A DNA stretch of 64,000 nucleotides from Rugalucina vietnamica (lineage: Eukaryota > Mollusca > Bivalvia > Lucinida > Lucinidae): NCBI GenBank assembly GCA_964017185.1, contig OZ024872.1, positions 45,036,188-45,100,187 of the forward strand, in the 5' to 3' direction. The notes beneath the pieces were generated by a model. The model had not been told where the DNA came from. It searched no databases and saw only the letters and a list, made by a program, of their open reading frames with translations. Both the position numbers and the translations under genes were made by a program. Shown piece by piece: positions 13,901-25,900 of this stretch. How positions within the stretch are numbered: the stretch's first letter is position 1; every line of letters begins with the position of its first letter.

Positions 13901-16900
13901 AAAATGCATTATGTGCAACAAATACTTTTGTATAGGATATGTCACACAGTGCATCAAAGTAAGTGGCTGAAATATACAAACTTTTCTTTACATGTACATG
14001 AATTTGGGACAATGTCGGTTATGATAGTATTTTTCTTTTATTTTTCTCTTACGTATGCACCATTATTTTGTCGTCATTTGTGTTACGACATCGAGATATA
14101 AATGTGGATGCATCAAACATACAAAACATACATACTCAAGTATCTGCAGTTCATGCCATAGCGTGTCGGATGTTTGTAAGTGAAGGGTTTACAAATACGA
14201 ATGTTGTGTAGCCCATTTCGAACGTCAGGACATCCCAAACTTGTACAGTACCATAAAGCGACGAAAACGTACCGACATAACCGTGACTGAGGACAAGGAC
14301 GTTAGTAACAGCAATACTGCGCAGTGATTTTTCTATTCATGCACATGCATATTAAAGTTTGTATACTTAGACGGTCCCGGTAATTTTTAAAACTGACACC
14401 AAAATATAAGGTCATGTATTTGTTTTCGTGTAAAATGAGTGTATCCGTTCCTGCCCTCTACGGAAACATTAATAAAGGTTAAGTTTTAATGCGATTTAAC
14501 GTGTAAATTTGATGTAAGATATCCATACGCCAGTTGAGCTGTGTGCTAGTCGAGCTGCACATGTTTCTCGGAAACGATCAGGATGTGCGATTTTTGGAAC
14601 AAGTGCACTTATTAGATCGAATACGGTGAAAAATTCATATCTATACATCTTGATCATGTAACGGGATAGCTTCCCTTGGAAATATGCAAATTTCAAACTC
14701 GAGACTTTGTGAATCGAGTAAGTGTTAGGTATATAGCGCAGTAAACCACCCTTGGTGGATGAGCATGCTTTTCCATCGACGGGGTTTGCTGTGGCTCGGC
14801 TCGGCCGCTCGTTACATTTGGTGGCAGCGGTGGGATGATGACAACCGCCAGACCGGGGTTGCCTTACCCATGTAGTCCCCAGGCCAAGACTCGGGGCGAG
14901 TCTTCTCGGAGGGGGAAGTAATGTAACGGGATAGCTTCCCTTGGAAATATGCAAATTTCAAACTCGAGACTTTGTGAATCGAGTAAGTGTTAGGTATATA
15001 GCGCAGTAAACCACCCTTGGTGGATGAGCATGCTTTTCCATCGACGGGGTTTGCTGTGGCTTGGCTCGGCTGTACGTTACATGTAGCGTACAGCCTCGTT
15101 ACATGTAACGTATATCCGAGCCAAGCCACAGCGTATAGAAATATCAGATTAAAGAAGTAGGGGGATTGTACTAGCCGAGTAGTGAAAACAAAGGCGATGA
15201 ACAGCTGTGCAGATACTGCACAGTTGATCTGCGACTTTATTATCGCATGAGTATAAGTCCAGCGTTCTCATGACGCGGCTCATATAAAAGTGGGGTATAC
15301 ATTACATGGACATGTTATCATGAAGTGTGTAAATATGTTGAGGAATACCTCATATAATGTATATGGGTTTAAAACACATGAACATGAAAATGCGTTTGTT
15401 AATTTACTCGATTAATTATTAATTAATTTATCAATTATCAGTAATTGATAAATTGTCTTTACTTGTCATTTTTCACCATGTATCATGCACTTTCCTATGC
15501 ACTTGACATTTCGGACCGCACCTTGTAAAAACAACATGCCGCCAACACAAAATGTTCATGGCGGAGTTGTCGTTATGCATGACAATAGGTTTTGCGTTTA
15601 TGCATTTAGCAAGAAAAACAGATGCTTAAAAGAAGAAAAGTGTATAAATTGTTTTCTCGTTATCCGCCTTATTCTTATGTGAAGATTTGGTCATAAATTT
15701 GGTATGAAAAGAGTGTTTATGCGAACAGTGCCCCTGATAAACGAGTGATTTAGAGGTATTGACAAAACTTTGTGCTAGTTAAATACTGTGTACCCTTATC
15801 ATTGAGAATGTTGTAATGCATATTCATATAGGAGTTAGGAGATCGCTGCAGGGTAATCGGGTCAATAAAATTTTACAAAAATAGCTTGCTCCATAAGCTG
15901 ACAATGGGATGAAATTATGCCATTTCATTCTACATGCACGTTTCCATAGCTTGACATACAACCAGAACCAGAAAACATTTATTTCATTACAATATGAATT
16001 CAAGAATGCGCAAAATGGTTACCTATTATACTCGTACATGTTTATGGCCTATTGCTTTTATGTTTCCTAGCTCAAACAAATGAAACTACTTGGATAAAGA
16101 CATAATTGAGATGAAACAAAGTACTTCTTAATTTGTATGTCAAATGCGAGTCGAGTCATGCCTGTCCAACCGTAACGGAAACCAGTGAAGAAGATTGTGG
16201 AATGTTTGCTCAGTAATTAATGTGCCTTATTAAAACGTGTCAAACTGTTAGAGGTGCCATATACAAAAACACTTATAAATACTGATCAGTTAAAGGTCTA
16301 AAACTACTTTAATTATTAAAAATATGGTAAAATCGATTTTCACAATCGTGCACAATATTTCTCCGAGAAACACCGCGAACAGGTAAATCTGGACTTACCT
16401 GTTTTCACCGGTTAATACCTGCGGTCGCGGTGAAATTTCTCGGTGTTTCTCCGAGAAATCGAACTGAACGAAACGCGAAATACCTTAATGAAAAGAGAAA
16501 TTAAGCGTTCTTTCTCCGAGAAAAATAGCTTAGGGTCCTCCGAGAAAAGAGGAATATGTTGTTGATTTTTTACCGGGACTGTACTGAAGGATTTATTTCC
16601 CTTTGACTTGTCTAACTCGCATTAAAAAATCAAGCGTCTACATAACTGATCACATGACTTAATCTACGGACGCTTAAAATACCTCAGTTCATTTTTTGGC
16701 GACAACGTGCTAACATCGCAATTTTGACTTTACGAATATAAGTTTAAAACTTAGTTGAATTTTTGTTTTCAATAATTCTGTTATGGCTCAGGCTTCGGTG
16801 CGAGCCTCGCTAGAGGAAGAAGCAGCGGCATTGCTTTCTTCTGAGGATGAAAATGACACAGAAATTTCGTCGGTAAAATCTTTGCCGGTTACACGTGTCA

Positions 16901-19900
16901 CTTCCGGTAAGAGTGGTAAACAAAAAGAAGACTCGCTTTTCAAGAAACCGAGTGGGAAAAGCACAAAATCTACCAGCAAACCAGCTTCTACGCCGTCTCC
17001 GAGAGCGACAGCGAAACTCACAGACCTGAAAAACTTGGAGGAGAAACTTTCGGGGAAGTTTCAGGAAAGGTTTACGTCGTTGGACAGTAAATTTGACAGG
17101 TTATTTGCACTGATAGATACGGCGAAAAATATCAGTTCTAGAGCGGAAAACAGCACTTCTGGTGCGTGTAGACCACATAGAGAACGTAGAGACAGTACCG
17201 GCTCGACAGGAGGGCGGTCAGTTCTAGTAGACAATGACAACAGTCTTGATGGTTTTAGTGACCAAGATCAGGACCATGACGATCGTTTATCACTGCAACC
17301 TGGTCAGCAGGAGCGTCGTGCAGTTGATTTCATATCTGATTCTGAAGATGAGAGATCTTTAGCGGAATCCGAACACCCCACAAATTCTGCTTCAAGATTT
17401 GAGAAGTACTCGAAATCTGTACAGAAAGAAGAAGGGAAAGAGAACGGTCCCTTGACACATGACATTTTGAGAGAAATGTTTGGTGAGGATGCACAAACAA
17501 CTTCTTCAAATTCCAAGAATGGGTTGTGTTTAGACGAGGCACAAATTAACACCATAAATTTATCTTGGCGTAGTAAAGCACCAGATAAAATTGCATCATA
17601 CAAAGAATCTAGTAAACTTTCTTTTCCTGTAAGTGAAAGCACAGATTCAGTCTTGAATGTTCCAAGCTTAGATGACCTGACAGAGAGACTTTTGATGCGA
17701 AGACATGGAAGAAAAGCGGCATTCGGCAATACTCAAAGTCTGTATTCTCAGCCTTTCAAGTCTATTGAGAAAATCGGCTATCAAGGACAAGTTGCAGCTC
17801 GGTTGGGCATGATCTCAATATGTTACACTCAACAAGCATTGGGCAATTTATTGACCAATTTGAAATCTTCTTCACCAAACCTGGATGAAGCTATTCAGAA
17901 TGTCAGAGACATTTTTGCCATGTCGACAAAGTCTTTGGATCAGATGGCCAGAACAGGTGCTTTCCACCATTTAAGTCGAAGAAAAGCTACTGTAGCTGAT
18001 ACGGGCTTGCATGAATTTAATGATTTGAAGAAAACAGCGACAGAGGCTCCACTTTCAAGTGAAGGCATCTTCGGGCCTGATTTTGAGAAAAAGTTGAAAG
18101 AATTACAAGAAAAAGACAAACAGTTGTCAGACTTAATGTCAGATAAAAAGTATAACGGAAAAAGGAAACAAAATTTCCAGTCAGATTCTTCAAATCAGAA
18201 GAAATCTCGGTATCATGAGGATACGTCATTCAAGCCACATTATAAGTCATCAAACTTCAGTGGGAATAACTACAGTGGTGGTTACAAGAAGCAGTCGAGA
18301 GGGAATTCTTTCTCATCCCAATATAACAAGGGGAATTCTAGGAATTCTTCGGTAGGTTCTTTTCGTTTTCAAGGAAACAAAAACAGTAAAGCATGACTCG
18401 GTCATGTGCATGTTTCCAGAGATACCTGTAGGAGGTCGCTTAAGATTTTTTGTTCAAGAATGGGAAAAAATAACGCAAGATCAGTGGATTCTGTCGGTCT
18501 TAAGAGAAGGTCTAAAATTAGATTTCATGACAAAACCTCCATTTTCGGGAGTACGACAAACAAATGTCAATGCTCAAAACGAATCCATTTTACAGTTGGA
18601 GGTAGAAAAATTGTTACAAAAGGGTGCAATAGAACCTGTGCCGCCAGCGGAAATGCAAACAGGTTTTTACTCCACATTTTTCGTAGTCCCAAAGAAAACG
18701 GGAGACTTAAGACCGATCATAAATTTAAAACCTCTGAACAGGTATCTAAGGAAGCAGCACTTCAAAATGGATTGTCTGAGCAAGGTCATAAACTTAGTAC
18801 AACAAGGAGATTGGGCAATTTCGATAGATTTGGCCGATGCCTATCTACACATTCCAATTCATGTGAGATTCAGAAAGTATCTACGCTTTTGCATAAAAGG
18901 GAAAGCGTACCAATTCACATGTCTTTGCTTCGGTCCAACACTAGCACCAAGGACATTTACCAAAATAGTGACAGCAATTGCAGCACATTTGAGACTGCAA
19001 AATGTCCGACTAGCAGTTTATTTAGACGATTGGTTCATAATAAATCAATTGAGGAAGTTGCTTCTGTTAGACAAAGAAAAAGTGCTCCATCTTCTTGTCA
19101 GACTAGGTCTTATGATCAAGCTAGAAAAATCAGCACTAGTCCCAAGTCAAAGAGTAGTGTACATAGGGGCAGTATTTCTGTTGGACAAGGGAATCGTATG
19201 TCCCACATTAGAGAGAATTCAGAAAATTCAGCAAGCAATCTTGCTGGTGACACAGGAATCAACAGCTCACAATTTTCTTCATCTTCTGGGCTTAATGGCT
19301 TCATGCATAGAGCTTATTCCAAATGCTCGGTTATTCATGAGACCGATACAACTCCATCTTTTGCATTTTTGGAGACCTGTAACAAGAGATATGCAGGCAA
19401 AAGTACCAATAACGCAGCATTTATTAGACCACATGAAGTGGTGGAAAAACAAAGAAAATCTGTTACAAGGGAAGCCATTTTGCCCAGAGGCAAGTTCGAA
19501 AATTCTGACAACAGATGCCTCCAAGCACGGTTATGGAGGTCACCTAGAAAATCTCATTTGTCAGGGCATTTGGTCCAAAGAAGACAAAAAGTTGCATATA
19601 AACCATCTCGAACTGAAAGCGGTTCACTTGTCTCTACAGAAATTTCTGCCTCACCTGAAAGGTCACTCTGTTCTAGTACGGTCAGACAACACAACGGTTG
19701 TTCAATACCTGAATCGTCAAGGAGGCACAAAATCTCCTCAGTTATGTCTGTTGACATGGAACCTATTACAACTAGCAATAAAGAACAATGTCACAATCAA
19801 GGCAGCTCACATAATTGGGAGACAAAATTGTCTTGCAGACGATCTAAGCAGAGTGAAAATACGTCCAACAGAATGGACTCTAAACGACTCTGTGACTCTG

Positions 19901-22900
19901 AGACTGTTTCAGGTATTGGGCACACCAATGATAGATCTTTTTGCGTCAGAAGCGAATCGCAAGATGGAACTGTTTTGCTCATGGATTCCCAGTCCAAAAG
20001 CTTGGGCGATAGATGCTCTGTCTGTTTCATGGCAGAACATGGATGCATATGCTTTCCCTCCAATTGCATTGATTCCGAAAGTATTACAACATATGAAGAA
20101 GTTCCGTTGCCAGTTGATTCTGATAGCTCCCCAGTGGCCGAGGAGACACTGGTACACGGATCTGCTTCAGATGTTGGTAGCAACTCCGATGAGGCTTCCA
20201 TTGATAGAGGATCTTTTGTATCAACCCAAAACAAACATTGTTCATCCAAATCCTCAAGTTTTCAATCTGACTGCATGGCCGCTATCAACAGATCTTTCCA
20301 AAGTAAGGGCTTTTCATCAAAAGCTAGAAAACTCATGGCAGCCTCATGGAGAGTTGGTACACAGAAAGATTATTCAGCAAAGTTCTCAAAATTTAGTAGC
20401 TGGTGTAGTGAGAGGGAAATTGATCCCTATTCAGCCACTATAGCTCAGTGTGCAGATTTTTTGTCATACTTATTTCAGTCTGGTCTGAAATATAGAACTA
20501 TTGCTGGATATAGATCAATGTTATCAGCTATTCTACCTCCGGTAGAGGGTACAGTAGTAGGTCAGCATCCAGACATTTTACGTCTGTTGAAAGGAGTCTT
20601 TAACACGAGACCTCCTGAGAAACGATTAGTTCCAGAATGGGATCTGGGAAAAGTGTTAGGATTACTGACAAGTTCACAATTTGAACCCATACATAAAGTT
20701 TCTTTGAAACATTTAACACTGAAATCTGTTTTTCTTGCAGCGATATCGACATTCAGACGCTGCGGGGACCTCCAAGCATTGAGGATCGACGAGGGTTTCA
20801 TGAACATTGTACAGGAGGGTATTATTTTCGTCAGAGAGGGTCTTTCTAAGCAAGATAGACCAGGACATTTTGGTAAACAGATTTTTATTCCATGTTTCAA
20901 GAAAAACATTAAGTTAGACCCAAAGAGGGCTATGCAGGCTTATATCAAGAGAACAAGTCAGTTCAGGAATGGAGAGAATAAACTCTTTCTTTCATTCAAT
21001 AAACCACACAAAGCAGTGTCCAGTCAAACTATATCTTCTTGGATTGTAAGTGTGATTAGACAAGCATATGGTAATCAAACAGACTTGAAGGTTAAGGCAC
21101 ATTCAACAAGGGCCATAGGCCCATCTTGGGCTCTCTTTAAAGGAGCATCGTTGAATTCTGTATTGGAAGCAGCAGACTGGAGTAGTGATATGACATTCAA
21201 GAAGTTTTATTACAGACAGATGGATTCTCAAGATTGGGAATTCTGTTAGAAGTGGAAACTTCATTTTTTGGCGAGTTGCTCCAGAGATGATATTTTTCTG
21301 TAAATAGAGATGTTATTGCATAGAATTGCAGTGTTAATGGGATAAGAGACCCATATGTTAATAGCTATTTGGTGGTTAAATGTGTGTAAATACATGTACA
21401 TACTGGGAAATGTGTGTAAATACATGTACATACTGGGAAATGAGTTCAAGGTGTTTCGTGTACAGTATATTTGAACTTCATCATAATCATCATCATCATG
21501 AACTATGGATCGAAGGTTGAAGGTTGATTGATGTCACCAAACCCACCAGCCAAAGACTCTTTAAGAGGTAAGCTTTGGAATCGATCCTTCAGTATATGTT
21601 CCAGATGTAAGTATTAACTTTTGAAATGAAATTATAAAATTTGGTAACAAGTTACAATTTTATGAGAAAGTTAATACTTACATCTGGACTACCCACACCA
21701 CCACCCCGCAGTTCTTGGTGACATGCACGTTGTCGCCATATAGAACTGAGGTATTTTAAGCGTCCGTAGATTAAGTCATGTGATCAGTTATGTAGACGCT
21801 TGATTTTTTAATGCGAGTTAGACAAGTCAAAGGGAAATAAATCCTTCAGTATATGTTCCAGATGTAAGTATTAACTTTCTCATAAAATTGTAACTTGTTA
21901 CCAAATTTTATAATTTTAACATATATTTTTCACTTTGTAACACATTCTTTTAGAGATAGTTATTGCCTCCCTTGAAAATTTGCCTCCCTTGAAAATTATT
22001 AAAAAGTAAAAGTCTTACGGCCCATCCGATAATGGTCATAGACACTGAACATGTCTATGACTTGTTAATCTAATTCAGAAAAAAAACAGCAATCTAGGTT
22101 TTCGATAAGGTCTGACACAAACCAGGCTGTACAACCAAAGAAAACAGCTAGAAGCGTTTAGAAGTTCAGATTTAACGAGAAGAGTATAGCGAAAACAAAG
22201 GCGCTAGTTATTTACAAAACATTCAATAAAACAAAAAGTTGTTCAACCAGCCGATCAAGTGACATGACGCGTAATTTTATGGATGGTTTCGATAATGTGA
22301 GACAAGAGCAAACCATCGCACGTACGCACACCAATCATATCTCAAACCGTTTCCTTAACACCAGGAAGGAGGGAACGAAACAGCTTTTGTTGTTTTGTTG
22401 TGTTCAATATTCAATTATTTGCAAATGATATTTTTTCTTTTGGTGAAATATCTATGTGATTTCAGTGGGACAATTTTGTTTCATTTTGTATATAATTTTC
22501 GCCAATACGGTGTCATGCATAGTACAAGTTAGTTAAGACTAGAAGCGTGGTGTCGTAGGGAGACCGCAAGGGTTCAGTCAGCATTCATAGGGACTCCGTA
22601 CCGGGACATCGCACGGGCTCCGTACGATCGCCACTTAAAGTGTGCGGCGACCATACGATTACCGTACGATCTCGTTGCGATTTTGTCAGAGAACTTCAAC
22701 GAAAACCACAACAAGAAATCGAAGGGCATACAATGCCTGTGTGTATTGTTGTCGTACGATTTTTGTCCCAAAATCAAAATACAAAAATCGTGCGGTGACT
22801 GCAAGATCATCGCAGGGTCTCCGTACGGCACCCGTGCTATGCCACCACGGGCTACCGTTGTACGATTTTTAAACTATTGTCAAAATGCAGACTATTACAA

Positions 22901-25900
22901 AATCGTAGAGGCTACGGAGATCGTAGGAAGCCATAGAATCGTAGGGTCACACTGCGGAGGAGACAGCACAAAAAAATGGCATCGTACGATCACTGCAAAT
23001 TAATCTTAGGCCAAATGTAACCGAGGCGTCAACTAAGCAGTAAAATCACGAAATTGGTGATCGTGTAGCAGCAATCTGTCTTTGTAGCAATGGGCGCACT
23101 GACAATGAACATATTGTTTCTATTATTGAGTTTGAGTAAAAGTTTCGTTAAAAAGCCTTTATGGTGATTTTGTAAAGCTACATTGAAGTGTGTTTCTCAA
23201 ATCATAGACAGGAGCATATTTTGCGATGGTTTTAGAAAACAATTAAAAATCGCGCACCTTGCGATAAGAAAGTAACTATCATGGATCGAAAGAAAAACAC
23301 CTCAGACAAAAGAAAGACAGAATTCTACCTGATGGTAGGTATATACGGCAAACATTATCGTTCTATCAATACTTTCTTATCGTAAGGTGCGCAAGGTGCG
23401 TCTGACGTCAATTATAATATCGCATGACGTCCATTATTAGCGCGTTATTTTTCCGCGCCGTTTGTAACGTTACGTGTGCTGAAATAGACGGAAAAATATG
23501 GGAAAAGTTTTTTTTTTAACTATGAGCGCATGAAGGTTACAATTTTATATTTTGGCTACCGGTTTCTATCGATAAATGGTAGGGTGACAATCCAGGCTAA
23601 AAAATGAGGTACCCGTTCATCCGGTATAACAAAACGTATCATATATCAAAATGTTCAGCAGAGACTGTAGTATATGGAACTGCCGGCATAAATTGGCAAA
23701 AGTGATGGCGAGCTGAGAAATCCAAGATGGCGTCCAACATGGCCGCCAAAGTGAGAAATCCAAATTTTAGGGTATGCATGCATTTCACAGATTTCAGGTA
23801 AACAATATACACAATATTTTGAGATTTTCTAAAACTTTAAGTGTTAGGCATCAAAATATGCAAATTTGATAACGCTTCAAGGCAAAGTGGTTTTTAAAAT
23901 TCAACTTATATGGCCTTGGGGGTCGTTTCTGAGGCCCACCAGAGACAAAAATAATTTTTAGCATGAAAATAAGTGATTTGTTTGGCTTTATTTCACTTTC
24001 ATCAAAGAATACGTTTGTCTTATACTAGAATCTGGTCATTTAAGCCACAATGGTACATTATTTGCAAAGTTATTCAATATTTATTTACTCCACCCCCTTA
24101 TTTTCGATTTTACATGTTTTCAGGTATTTCCTAAACTGCCGTTAGAAATCACTTGCACTGTGTTCCTTACAGCATGCAGTCAACAAACTACACTCTGTTT
24201 GATTTTATTGCACTGGATTCAATACAAATATGCTGTTAAATGAACAATTATAAGATATTCAAACAATATCCAAGATGGCCGCCAAAACTTACAATTCTTT
24301 ACATTCACCAATATGCTTTAGATGACTTTGATGTATCAAAAATGTTTGGTTATTGTTTCTGTGCTGCTTGAAACTTATTTGTACATATAAAACCAAGCTT
24401 AAAGTCATTTATGATTGCATATATTATAAAGCTCTTTTAGACAAAAGCTCATATACAAGTCCATACATAGGTTTCAAAATATCTGGAAGAACAAGAGCAC
24501 CTTGTTTGTTTCTTAATTTAAGATGATGTGGGTTCTTATTTATTTCTGAGAAATTTTCATAAAGTCTGATAAATAAAGTAGTCTGATTTTAGTTGTATAT
24601 ATAATCCTGTCAATTTTAGAGGCAAATATATGACATAAAAAATGGCTGCTGAGCATTAAAGTGACATTTGTATATGGCTTTCTTTTTCTATATGACAACG
24701 GTTATCACATTATCAGGTTTTCCATTCCTCACCATGCCTATTTTGTCCAGTCTCAAACCACTATTGCATGCTTTTGATTAAAGTACATTGATTGAATGTC
24801 CAATCAAAAACAATTGTAAATACAATTTATTGTAACACTTTAAAGTTTAAACTTTATTTATTTTACTTCAATTACACAGAAAGCTCATTAACTTATATAC
24901 GCGTTCTTGAAGGCGCGGATGTTGGCGTTATGTGGTCAAACGTGGTGGAGGAAACCGGAGAACCCGGGGAAAACCACCGAACCTGGACGGGCACTTGGAT
25001 GTTTACTCCAACCACCAATCCTTTTTTGTCATTTCCGTCCAAAACACAAAAAACTTCATTCATCCATTTGTTTCTAGACAACCCTTCCATACTGTAAGTA
25101 ATGTATGATGCACCAGCGTTCTTATGAGGGAAATGGGGTTAATTCTATTTACTATGTGTATACAGTTTTTCCCCAGTGCTTATGTCCATGCTTAGATTTT
25201 GTCTAAGGTTGGTTACAATTCATGTCAAGGTCTTAATACTCAACAAGCACCATTATCATATTCTGTTTTATATTGATGAATTGGGTTCTCAGCACCTATA
25301 TAATGCCTACAGCATCAGATGGATAGCTTCATAGGGGTGATATGCACTTCCGGTTCTAATTAAAACAGCGTTTTTCGTGAAATAATCTGTTTTTACCTGT
25401 AACTACCAGGTACTTTAGCAGCCCAGAACAGAGTTATTAAGTTCCTGATGGTGATCCTTCATGTTGAGGTCAATACTTCTATGTATTGTTAAGATATTCA
25501 ACCAAAGCTATTTGCATATTTTGTCGATTATTTGGTTGAAATCTTAAGTTCTAGTGGGGATAAAGAGTCTACATTTCATAAAAACAAAACATCGGAATTA
25601 CGAGTTCTTTTCTGTATGTTCACATTTTTATCACTAGTGTTTCTACTTAAGAGTGTGTAACCAACAGGTACATGCAGGAATCATGTAAAAATCACCAAAA
25701 TTGTTTAATGTCTTTGCAATTTGAAATGTTATATGGAAAAGATTTAGGAGGTACCCGTATAGCATTTGTACCTTTGAAACATTAAATTACCGTATTTGTT
25801 ATTAAGTTATTAAGACTGGAGTTTCCAGTCTGGAATTGATTCAAACTCCTAATTTTTTTCAAAACTGCACGATGCTTAAAACATGGATTATTTCAAAGCA

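Larger units (their letters stand above)
14657..15081 (+). mobile_element. TRIM-like LTR retroelement, 425 bp
   Basis: Two 160-bp direct repeats (14657-14816 and 14922-15081), each TGTAACGGGATAGC...GTTACA, flank a 105-bp interior. The interior begins with a primer-binding site and ends with a polypurine run GGAGGGGGAAG at 14908-14918. This is an LTR-retrotransposon skeleton without genes. No clean target duplication was seen; the right flank runs into an inverted LTR-end fragment at 15104-15132. Confidence 0.85.
11960..16581. mobile_element. 4.6-kb TIR element with TA duplication, nested in DIRS repeat
   Basis: Ends CACTCCCGGTAAAAAAATAA and (reverse complement) CAGTCCCGGTAAAAAATCAA, flanked by TA at 11958-11959 and 16582-16583. 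Removing it restores the DIRS terminal repeat exactly as seen in the right-hand copy. Both ends carry subterminal clusters of the motif TTTCTCGGTGTTTCTCCGAG in both orientations (about 12028-12182 and 16359-16550), possible transposase sites. TA target and end sequence suggest the Tc1/mariner group. No transposase was seen, so it is nonautonomous or has lost its gene. Confidence 0.88.
11920..21916 (+). mobile_element. DIRS-type tyrosine-recombinase retrotransposon
   Basis: About 5.37 kb once the 4.6-kb nested insertion is removed. It carries gag-like, RT/RNase H/methyltransferase and tyrosine recombinase frames, inverted terminal repeats and an internal complementary region. The combination of RT with a tyrosine recombinase, and no integrase or protease, defines the DIRS order. 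It lies in a dynein intron, antisense to the gene. All three frames are open, so it may be young; the split left repeat would be expected to impair replication through the usual circular intermediate (inference). Confidence 0.93.

Noticed and set aside
14496..15129. Two overlapping minus-strand proteins of 152 and 105 aa
   Set aside because: They are translations of the TRIM LTRs and share the same peptide because the LTR is duplicated.
18406..20274. A separate gene in the second DIRS frame
   Set aside because: The peptide is Ser-rich and resembles an out-of-register reading of the RT frame. Kept as a finding, not as a coding feature.
24792..25097. A 101-aa protein gene
   Set aside because: The frame lies in a repeat segment (EETGEPGENHRTW-type text) present only in one arm of the inverted repeat; no domain and no splice context.
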